Source of the DNA: Desulfobacterales bacterium | GTDB taxonomy: Bacteria > Desulfobacterota > Desulfobacteria > Desulfobacterales > UBA5852 | NCBI GenBank assembly: GCA_030066455.1 | Contig: JASJBQ010000077.1 | Coordinates: 1 to 14,185 of the forward strand | Length of the DNA: 14,185 bases | Direction: 5' to 3' | In this document: in pieces, positions 7,755-12,877 of the stretch | How positions within the stretch are numbered: position 1 is the first letter of the stretch | Layout: each line of letters opens with the position of its first letter | Notes under the pieces: model-generated | Database searches by the model: none | What the model saw: the letters and a program-made list of their open reading frames with translations, nothing else | What the model was told of the DNA's origin: nothing | Position numbers and translations under genes: made by a program

Positions 7755-8363
7755 ATGCGATATCAATTTCTTGTCGATACCTATGACAGCGAGCGGCTTA
7801 AGACGCTGAACGTTTGGGGCATGTTTAGGGATGAAGATCTTGCCGTTCGTCCTCATCCCACGCTCCACAGGGATCGCAACGCTCTCGAGCATATGATCCA
7901 TCAGTGCCTGAGCGAAAACAAATGGTTTTGTACGATGTTCCGTATCGATGTGGACGCCCCTCCGCTTCCTGAACAGGAAACCCGGCTGGAATTTATCAAG
8001 CGTTATGCCGAAGATTCTGAAAAACGTCTGGCGGTTCTTCAAGATATGGATAGTGCCTGGTGGGCAGAGGAGGTCGATTTTTTTGATACGCGTCGCAGCA
8101 GGGCGTGGGTAATGGTTCGGAGGATCGCCCATACCGCTCATCATCGTGGGGAAATGACGACGCTCCTCAGATTGTTGAATCGAAAAGTCCACAGCGTTTA
8201 CGGCCCATCCATCGATACGGGGGGGCTGCCACAAAACAAGGCCCTGACGATCTATGCCTACCCCGACATAGACGCCCTCATTAGAGGGGAGTCCAAAGGG
8301 GGCTTGAAAGCCGATCTGCCCGGGCCCGGAGATAAGCCCAGTACAGAAAGGCCGGATTCTTGA
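7755..8363 (+). CDS. DinB family protein
   Basis: A 202-residue protein of the DinB four-helix-bundle family, which includes metal-dependent thiol S-transferases and proteins of unknown activity. The metal triad is visible: one His in LEHMIH (H46 or H49) and an H-x3-H pair in RIAHTAHHRGEMTTLLR (H126, H130). The bundle covers about residues 1-145, and the remaining tail is Pro/Gly-rich and looks disordered. The start at 7755 is preferred to the in-frame ATG at 7725 because GAGGAAG (7747-7752) stands just before it. It is likely cytoplasmic. Neighbours on both sides are gene remnants, so there is no operon context to suggest a substrate. Confidence 0.85.
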   Translation: MRYQFLVDTYDSERLKTLNVWGMFRDEDLAVRPHPTLHRDRNALEHMIHQCLSENKWFCTMFRIDVDAPPLPEQETRLEFIKRYAEDSEKRLAVLQDMDSAWWAEEVDFFDTRRSRAWVMVRRIAHTAHHRGEMTTLLRLLNRKVHSVYGPSIDTGGLPQNKALTIYAYPDIDALIRGESKGGLKADLPGPGDKPSTERPDS

Positions 8364-8570
8364 ACTCGTCTGCAAGGCGGTTGGGGCGAGCGCCGGGGCG
8401 TTCTGGATTTAGAAACAAGCTTAAGTTGCGCGTGCTAGGGATTCACTTGCATTCAATTGTTGACCGTTGCCTGCAGGCGGATGGATCTGTGCCTCCGGAA
8501 TATAGAGATTCATGGGGGAAGTTGTAGCGAGCCGGCAAGGCAGGCCGGACGACAAAGGCCCCTTTCTGCA
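8364..8570. other. Non-coding stretch before the cyclotransferase remnant
   Basis: No supported gene. One frame (about 8360 to the TAG at 8525-8527) is open and ends with a segment reading GIHLHSIVDRCLQADGSVPP, but it has only TTG as a start and no recognisable family. It could be another decayed piece. With the following pseudogene it makes 537 bases between DinB and the DUF4442 gene without an intact gene. Confidence 0.35.
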
Positions 8571-8823
8571 GGAAGGCTGTTTAGGGGCTCGCCGGTCGGC
8601 TACCCAGGCATCGTCTGGGATGAACGCGGCGGCGAGGTTGAATGGTTCGTATTCAGCACCGAAGCGCTGGCTTCGCTAGTGGGCGCGGCTGGATGCCTTC
8701 GAGGGTGATAGTTATGAACGCGTGGTTACCACGGCCAGGCTTGGAGACGGTACGGTTGTCAAAGCCCACATCCTTGCGCTCAAAGCAGGCGGCCCGCCGC
8801 CAAGCCCAGCGGTGGCCAGCTGA
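8571..8823 (+). pseudogene. Frameshifted gamma-glutamylcyclotransferase (AIG2/GGCT-like) remnant
   Basis: Two adjoining frames together read like the central and C-terminal parts of a bacterial AIG2/gamma-glutamylcyclotransferase-like protein. The first frame gives GRLFRGSPVGYPGIVWDERG, then GEVEWFVFSTEALASL, up to about 8688. The second, shifted by +1, gives LDAFEGDSYERVVTTARLGD, then GTVVKAHILALK, to the TGA at 8821-8823. The family pattern (GYPGiv-de-GG-V ... LDafEGdxYeRv ... dG-xV-A) is followed across the break, so a one-base insertion or two-base loss near 8685-8690 has disrupted it. The N-terminal VYGTLR motif expected in intact members was not found upstream. Assignment is from remembered family patterns. 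Confidence 0.6.
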
Positions 8824-8900
8824 CGAATCTTCCGGCCCCTTTGCCCGGACGCCGATGCGCACTACTCTCTCAATGCATGCGATGAACGAACGGTATCCCA

Positions 8901-9365
8901 ATGAATGTTTCCCCCCAAGTTTTCAGACGACTGATTAATCTATATCCCCCTTATATCGGCGCGGGCGTCAAAGTCGAGCACATCAGTGCGGATTGGCGGG
9001 AACTCCGCGTTTCCATGACCATGCGCTGGTACAACCGCAATTACGTGGGCACCCACTTCGGGGGCAGCCTGTATTCGATGGTCGACCCCCACCTGATGCT
9101 TCTCCTGTTGCGCCTGCTGGGCAAGGACTACCTGGTCTGGGACCAATCGGCCGCAATCGAATTCGTGAAGGCCAGCAAGACGAAGGTGACCTCCATCATC
9201 CGGATTACGGACGAAGACCTGGAAGCGATAAAGCGCCATACCCTAAACGGGGACAAACACCTGGCCAAGTTTTTCCTGGAAATAAGGGACGCGGATGCCG
9301 AACTGATCGCCAGGGTCGAGAAGGTCATCTACGTGCGCAAAAAGCGGCGGCGAGCCAACACCTAA
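8901..9365 (+). CDS. DUF4442 hotdog-fold (thioesterase-like) protein
   Basis: A 154-residue protein with the hallmarks of the DUF4442 branch of the hotdog superfamily: WYNRNYVGTHFGGSLYSMVD (residues 43-62) at the position of the hotdog helix and active site, then VWDQSAAIEFVKASKTKV (79-96) as the next strand pair. Relatives hydrolyse or bind acyl-thioesters, and the exact substrate is unknown. It ends with a basic tail, RKKRRR. The Shine-Dalgarno is weak, but the ATG at 8901 is the natural start of the fold. It is the intact counterpart of the fragment at 7559-7672. A terminator follows at 9416. An acyl-CoA synthetase lies at the far end of the window, too distant to imply a shared operon. 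Confidence 0.85.
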   Translation: MNVSPQVFRRLINLYPPYIGAGVKVEHISADWRELRVSMTMRWYNRNYVGTHFGGSLYSMVDPHLMLLLLRLLGKDYLVWDQSAAIEFVKASKTKVTSIIRITDEDLEAIKRHTLNGDKHLAKFFLEIRDADAELIARVEKVIYVRKKRRRANT

Positions 9366-9415
9366 GATTCCAAACCCGCAGACAGTGTCGACTTTAAATT
9401 GAGAATTTCATCACC

Positions 9416-9440
9416 GGGGCACCTCTGCGTGCCCCTATTT
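9416..9440 (+). terminator. Intrinsic terminator after the DUF4442 gene
   Basis: GGGGCAC (9416-9422) pairs with GTGCCCC (9429-9435) around a 6-nt loop, followed by TATTTTAAAT. Stem, loop and T-rich tail fit a Rho-independent terminator about 50 bases after the stop. Confidence 0.8.
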
Positions 9441-9578
9441 TAAATATTTTGAATTATTATATTTTTAGCTCGGAGGCCAGGATTGATTCGTATCGAGAGC
9501 GTCTACTTGGTAGGCCCATAATTTAGGCCTTGTATTAATAAGTTTTTATGGTAGTTTGGTCCCTGAGAACGCAACCCA

Positions 9579-9610
9579 AGCCGGCCGCCCCGCAACACCG
9601 CCCCCAGCGG
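9579..9610 (+). repeat. Shared 32-bp GC-rich motif, copy B
   Basis: Second copy of the element at 5962-5993, with the blocks AGCCGGC, CGCCCCGCA, CACCGCC and CCAGCGG in the same order. It is followed by ATTCAACC and GTTAGCT, the latter resembling an integron R'' box. The folding potential of 9569-9625 is poor for an attC site, so the integron link is weak. Confidence 0.6.
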
Positions 9611-9668
9611 ATTCAACCGTTAGCTCGTCACGGCGTTTTAGTTTTTACAAAACTCCTGTGATGTCGGT

Positions 9669-9827
9669 CTAGGTGTCATTTTGTGCCGCCTAGCCAACTA
9701 ACCCAAAGATGCGTTGTTTCGTATAAACAACGTGAATTCACTTCGAATATGAATAATCCGCAACGGTTGCGTAAAAAATGACTAGGCGTCAAAAGGTGAC
9801 GCATTTCCAAAAAATCTAGGACACCTA
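9669..9827. repeat. Long-range imperfect dyad with nested palindromes
   Basis: The top strand at 9669-9693 reads CTAGGTGTC, ATTTT, then GCCTAG. The bottom strand of 9782-9827 reads TAGGTGTC, ATTTT, then GCCTAG in the same order, with extra sequence inserted that itself forms a GCGTCA/TGACGC hairpin. The 88 bases between hold three perfect palindromes. The arrangement would fold as a large branched stem-loop directly upstream of the cold-shock/DUF1294 gene. It may be a structured 5' leader, an operator array or a decayed long attC. Confidence 0.5.
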
Positions 9828-9852
9828 ATCTGGTTAACCATAGAAAAGCGAT

Positions 9853-10479
9853 ATGAAAATAGAAAATGGCATCATATCAAACTGGAATGAAGAAAAAGGT
9901 TTTGGTTTCATAACTCCCAAATCTGGTGGCAAGTCAATATTTTTCCACATCAATGATTACAGCTACCGGCATAAACGTCCGATACAGAACCTAAAAGTAC
10001 AATACTACAAGTCAACCGATCAAAAAGGACGTTTATGTGCAATTGATGTCGTTCCATTAAAAGGGCATAAAAACAATGGCAGAGAACTGAGGCAAAAGTT
10101 CTTTTCTTTGGTTCTGCTCTGCGCTTTCTCACTCGTTTTATACAACCTCTTTGAATCAAGGCTAATTCCAGTCGAATTAGTTTGCCTATATGCAATAATG
10201 AGTGTTGCAGCATTTTTAATGTACGCAAAAGATAAGAATGCTGCCGAATGGGGGCGGTGGCGCACTGCTGAAAACACACTGCATGCCTTGTCATTGATAG
10301 GAGGCTGGCCAGGTGCAAAGATTGCACAAAGTTTTTTGCGGCATAAATCTAAAAAATTATCTTTTCGAATCACCTACTGGGTAACTGTCATAGCAAATTG
10401 CGGTACTCTATATTGGCTAATCACCCCAAAAGGTAGTATATGGTTAAAAAGTATATTGAAAAAAATAAGCTTTGGCTAA
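9853..10479 (+). CDS. Cold-shock domain / DUF1294 membrane protein, integron cassette gene
   Basis: A 208-residue two-part protein. Residues 1-65 form a cold-shock nucleic-acid-binding domain with the RNP-like motif in GIISNWNEEKGFGFITP and IFFHINDY. After a basic linker, residues about 80-205 form the DUF1294 membrane domain, with hydrophobic helices at about 83-100 and 105-123, the signature YAKDKNAAEWGRWRTAENTL, GGWPGAKIAQ, LRHKSKK, and a last helix about 170-190. The combination is widespread; its function is unknown, possibly RNA- or stress-related at the membrane. Codon use is AT-rich, unlike copA. The Shine-Dalgarno is poor. The TAA stop lies inside the R' box of an attC site, the usual arrangement of an integron gene cassette, so the gene was probably acquired as one. 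Confidence 0.95.
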   Translation: MKIENGIISNWNEEKGFGFITPKSGGKSIFFHINDYSYRHKRPIQNLKVQYYKSTDQKGRLCAIDVVPLKGHKNNGRELRQKFFSLVLLCAFSLVLYNLFESRLIPVELVCLYAIMSVAAFLMYAKDKNAAEWGRWRTAENTLHALSLIGGWPGAKIAQSFLRHKSKKLSFRITYWVTVIANCGTLYWLITPKGSIWLKSILKKISFG

Positions 10480-10531
10480 CTGATCGTTCCAGCAGACGCG
10501 GTGATCCGCGCCGCTGAACTCCACGTTGGGG
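10474..10531 (+). other. Integron attC recombination site
   Basis: The 58-bp element starts with an R' box GGCTAAC (10474-10480) and ends with an R'' box GTTGGGG (10525-10531). The two halves pair as attC sites do: AAC/GTT, a 5-base unpaired spacer on each side, then GTTC-AGC with GCT-GAAC, broken by an unpaired C at 10490 and a second unpaired A at 10497, then CGCGG/CCGCG and a 4-base loop TGAT (10502-10505). Extra unpaired bases on one arm are the known orientation signal for the integrase. The preceding gene's stop codon is inside R'. The site was likely made or used by an integrase encoded elsewhere. Confidence 0.88.
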
Positions 10532-10550
10532 ATCAAAAACGATAATAAAG

Positions 10551-10874
10551 GTGGTCGCAATTTGTGACCACCTCGAAAAACTGAAATTTTCTCCCGTTAA
10601 TCCGCGCGTGTTCACCGAGCACGGTGCTATCATGGCGGCAAGTGTCCTGAACTCGCCAAGGGCCATCGAGGTGAGCGTGTTCGTTGTCCGCGCCTTCGTC
10701 CAACTAAGAGAGACTCTCGCACAGCACAAGGAGATATCCCGCAAGATCGAACAGATAGAGCGACGCTTGTCGGAACACGACGAACAAATCACCGCCTTGG
10801 TTGGCGCAATCAAGCAGCTGATGAGCCCGAAGCTGCCTCCCCAAAAAAGGCGTATCGGGTTCACGGAAGGCTGA
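10551..10874 (+). pseudogene. ORF6N-domain protein, C-terminal fragment
   Basis: The 107 codons match the C-terminal part of ORF6N/KilA-N-type antirepressor-like proteins: RVFTEHGAIMAASVLNSPRA, then a VVRAFVQLRETLAQHKEI helix, a coiled coil around KIEQIERRLSEHDEQI and the typical ending QLM...RRIGF. The DNA-binding ORF6N domain that should precede it (about 80 residues) is absent. The frame extends upstream only to a stop at 10515-10517, inside the attC site, and the only start available is GTG at 10551 without a Shine-Dalgarno. It is most likely a gene cut at its 5' side when the cassette junction formed. A short expressed C-terminal product cannot be excluded. Confidence 0.75.
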
Positions 10875-10943
10875 CCCCAATCATCGCCTGCACGAGGATC
10901 GCACGTATTAGCGGCCTGAGAGACGAATCGGTAGGAATATAAT

Positions 10944-11954
10944 ATGAAGAGGATCATTCTGCTGTTGCTGTTTTTTTTCATTACGCTGGTTTCGGCGTCA
11001 TACGCGGAGTTAGATATCAGCGGAGAGACATCCGTAATATTCGCAACTGCGAATGAAGGGAGAGAAATCCTAACAAAAAGAGACGACTTTGTTCAACGCC
11101 TGAGCCCATTTGATCGTTCAGCAAGATTGAAGACACAAAGGGAAATTTCAGAAAGCGAGTTCCTTGAATTTGTGGGACGGAATGTTCTCGAATGGAATAA
11201 TAATGAGATCCAAAAGGTCCAATCCGCCTTTCAAGGAATACGCTCTGAGTTAAAGGCCCTGAGTTTGCCACTTCCGGAGAAGGTATACATTGTCAAAACG
11301 ACGGGAAATGAGGAGGGTGGGGCTGCATATACTCGCTCCAACGCCATCGTTTTGCCAGAACGGTATTTAAATAAATCCGCAGCCAAGATTCAAAAAACAA
11401 TCTGCCATGAACTGTTCCACATAATGTCCCGTGCCAACCCGGTATTGAGGGATAGATTCTATAAGGCTATCGGTTTTGTTAAATGTAACGAAATTATTTT
11501 CCCGCCAGCATTAAAGCCGCAGAAAATTACAAATCCGGATGCACCTATGAATGACCATTATATAAAGCTCGAAATCAAGGGTGATGAGGCTCTGGCTGTT
11601 CCCATCCTTTTTTCGAAAGTCAAGCAATACGACGAAGAGCGGGGAGGAGATTTTTTTGACTATATCCAGCTCCGGTTTATCGAAGTCGAAAGACACGATA
11701 ACTCATCGATTGTCACCCCCGTATATGATGATAACCGACCCATATTTATTGATATGCGGAAGCAATCCGGATTTTTTGAACAGGTTGGTAAAAACACCCA
11801 ATATATTATCCATCCCGAGGAGATTCTTGCTGATAACTTCGCCTTTCTCGTTACGAAGCAGCGGGGGTTACCATCACCTGGAATTTTAAAGAAAATGGAG
11901 AAAATATTAAAGGAAAATAAGGTCGCCGAAAAAGACACTTCAGCGGGCGGCTAA
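10944..11954 (+). CDS. Secreted HExxH putative metalloprotease, unknown family
   Basis: A 336-residue protein with a clear Sec signal peptide: K2-R3, a hydrophobic run ILLLLFFFITLV, and an AxA-type end SYA with likely cleavage after A21. Residues 153-159 read ICHELFH, a zinc-protease HExxH motif (H155, E156, H159). A second conserved-looking segment, HPEEILADNFAFL (290-302), has an acidic residue (E293) placed as the third zinc ligand would be in gluzincin-type proteases. The segment before the HELFH (AAYTRSNAIVLPERYL) looks like the edge strand found beside such active sites. I do not recognise the family. Acting in the periplasm or outside the cell is inferred from the signal peptide. AGGA at 10933-10936 supports the start. 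Base composition is AT-richer than the core genes. Confidence 0.8.
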   Translation: MKRIILLLLFFFITLVSASYAELDISGETSVIFATANEGREILTKRDDFVQRLSPFDRSARLKTQREISESEFLEFVGRNVLEWNNNEIQKVQSAFQGIRSELKALSLPLPEKVYIVKTTGNEEGGAAYTRSNAIVLPERYLNKSAAKIQKTICHELFHIMSRANPVLRDRFYKAIGFVKCNEIIFPPALKPQKITNPDAPMNDHYIKLEIKGDEALAVPILFSKVKQYDEERGGDFFDYIQLRFIEVERHDNSSIVTPVYDDNRPIFIDMRKQSGFFEQVGKNTQYIIHPEEILADNFAFLVTKQRGLPSPGILKKMEKILKENKVAEKDTSAGG

Positions 11955-11973
11955 AAAGCTGCGTCTAAGCTTT
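11955..11973 (+). terminator. Short hairpin after the metalloprotease gene
   Basis: AAAGCT (11955-11960) pairs with AGCTTT (11968-11973) over a 7-nt loop, right after the stop codon. The stem is AT-rich and short, so it is a weak terminator at best. The following GTTGAAT (11977-11983) fits the integron R'' consensus GTTRRRY, but no R' partner lies at a suitable distance. Confidence 0.3.
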
Positions 11974-12005
11974 GTCGTTGAATGATAAAAAGGGACTGTA
12001 TATTG

Positions 12006-12341
12006 ATGCGTCTGGCATACGAAAAGATAGTTCTAAGAAATTTAACCGAAACGATTGAGAATCCGGATAAAAAAGATTCCCAAATCAAGAAAGTATGTTG
12101 GGGAATTACCATCGTTTCCTGGTGCCTTCTTTTGGCTGCTTACCTGTTAGCATTCAGGGATCAAAATCCAACATTGATCGCTGTTCTTGCATCCTTTGCC
12201 GGAATTGCTTACGGGCGAACCATGTCTACGAATAGGGCCAACCATGTTCTTGAGCACACGGCGGGCAGGCGCGTTCTCATGAGGCCGTTAAGGGTCGATT
12301 CCCTTGGCGTGCTGAGTGCCGGTGGTTGGACCACCCCTTGA
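12006..12341 (+). CDS. Small two-helix membrane protein, hypothetical
   Basis: The product (111 residues from this start, 119 from the in-frame ATG at 11982) has a charged N-terminal segment and two hydrophobic helices, one around CWGITIVSWCLLLAAYLLAF and one around PTLIAVLASFAGIAYG, so it should sit in the inner membrane as a hairpin. The start at 12006 is preferred because AAAAGGGA lies 11-12 bases before it, while 11982 has no ribosome site. I do not recognise the family. The last third (after STNRANHV) is GC-rich and basic, unlike the rest, and coincides with a 58-bp attC-like element at 12236-12293, so the protein may end in non-native sequence. Confidence 0.6.
   Translation: MRLAYEKIVLRNLTETIENPDKKDSQIKKVCWGITIVSWCLLLAAYLLAFRDQNPTLIAVLASFAGIAYGRTMSTNRANHVLEHTAGRRVLMRPLRVDSLGVLSAGGWTTP
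12236..12293 (+). other. Second attC-like element (candidate)
   Basis: GGCCAAC (12236-12242) and GTTAAGG (12287-12293) bracket exactly 58 bp, the length of the attC at 10474-10531, and both pairs fit GGCYAAC ... GTTRRGG. Inside, TCTTGAGCACACG on the left (12248-12260) can pair with the right arm at 10 of 13 positions. Local sequence similarity to the first site is visible (GTTC...AGCA, and TGA...CCGTT...GG). No extrahelical base is apparent, and the upstream reading frame runs through it, so it may be degenerate or fortuitous. Confidence 0.4.
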
Positions 12342-12371
12342 CCGTGACGCCAACGCTAAAGGATATCGACC

Positions 12372-12563
12372 GTGGATTTGCATAAACGCGCGGCACTGAT
12401 CGAAAAAATCAAATCAATTGCTTTGCCTGAAACCACAGACAAGACCCCGGTTGTAACTCTTGAGGATTTCTTTGAAGGCAATGACGATACAGGTTCCATA
12501 TCCGCATTTTTTATTGTATTCGTCTGGTCCGCGATCTCAAAGACGCTCCCACCATTCATGTAA
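12372..12563 (+). pseudogene. Truncated small gene with the FFEGNDDTGSI motif
   Basis: From the GTG at 12372 (AAAGGA lies about 10 bases before it) the frame reads like the N-terminus of a small conserved cytoplasmic protein family, with ALIEKIKSIALPETTDK and VTLEDFFEGNDDTGSI. From memory, family members continue GSIGCNL...HPG and reach about 120-140 residues; here the frame changes character right after GSI and stops at 63 codons. Another frame stays open beyond the break (from about 12500 to the TAG at 12676-12678) and reads FYCIRLVRDLKDAPTIHV, which could be a shifted continuation. The family has no function I can name. A deletion or frameshift around 12500-12515 is the simplest explanation. 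Confidence 0.45.
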
Positions 12564-12801
12564 AAAGTCTTGCGTGGTGCCTCGCAGCCCCAACCATCGC
12601 AAGCGACCGGGGGCGTATTCAACCGCACATCCATATCTCGCAACCAAGCTGGCCACTGCCTGCGGCGGCTCGTAACGCATAGATATTCAATGACATCCAC
12701 TAAGCCAGACCTGACAGGCACATCGGCACTGCACGTGCAATCTCGACTGCGATTATGGGGCTGAACCGGTACGGACGCTGCCACATGCAACCGAAGGCGT
12801 G
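12564..12801. other. Non-coding stretch before the acyl-CoA synthetase
   Basis: No gene is supported on either strand. A 10-bp palindrome TGCACGTGCA occurs at 12730-12739. A 152-codon minus-strand frame crosses the stretch but has no recognisable domain and no ribosome site. Together with 12802-12877 this is a 314-base gap. Confidence 0.4.
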
Positions 12802-12834
12802 TTGACAACACCAAGACGCATCTGATTTTCAGAT
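12802..12834 (+). promoter_or_regulatory. Possible promoter and operator for the acyl-CoA synthetase gene
   Basis: A perfect -35 hexamer TTGACA (12802-12807) is followed, at 17 bp, only by a poor -10 (ATTTTC). The perfect dyad ATCTGA-TTT-TCAGAT (12820-12834) covers the -10 position, where a repressor such as a TetR-type fatty-acid regulator could bind. This is suggestive only. Confidence 0.3.
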
Positions 12835-12877
12835 TGATTCTTTACGCTATGAAAATGGCAGAGGATGGAGCCGCGGC

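Larger units (their letters stand above)
9441..9852. other. AT-rich leader region with dense inverted repeats
   Basis: No gene is seen in this stretch, which drops sharply in GC relative to the left. It holds copy B of the 32-bp motif (9579-9610), a GTTAGCT heptamer (9619-9625) that could be a cassette boundary, and several palindromes: CGTTGTTT/AAACAACG (9712-9719/9725-9732), GTGAATTCAC (9732-9741), CGCAAC/GTTGCG (9759-9764/9766-9771) and GCGTCA/TGACGC (9786-9791/9797-9802). The tetramer CTAG, usually rare in bacteria, occurs four times (9669, 9690, 9782, 9816). Confidence 0.7.

Noticed and set aside
8360..8527. 55-codon frame after the DinB gene
   Set aside because: Only a TTG start, an Arg-rich beginning and no identifiable family; the tail reading VDRCLQADGSVPPEYRDSW is intriguing but unsupported.
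9569..9625. Possible attC with ACGCAAC and GTTAGCT ends around motif copy B
   Set aside because: The length (57 bp) is suitable, but the arms hardly pair and the R' box deviates, so it was not called; it remains a possible left boundary of the DUF1294 cassette.
10939..10944. TATAAT just before the metalloprotease start
   Set aside because: It overlaps the start codon and has no -35 at a proper distance, so it is probably chance in AT-rich DNA.
12356..12814. 152-codon minus-strand frame before the acyl-CoA synthetase
   Set aside because: No domain or ribosome site; it crosses the remnant on the plus strand whose N-terminus looks like a genuine protein family.
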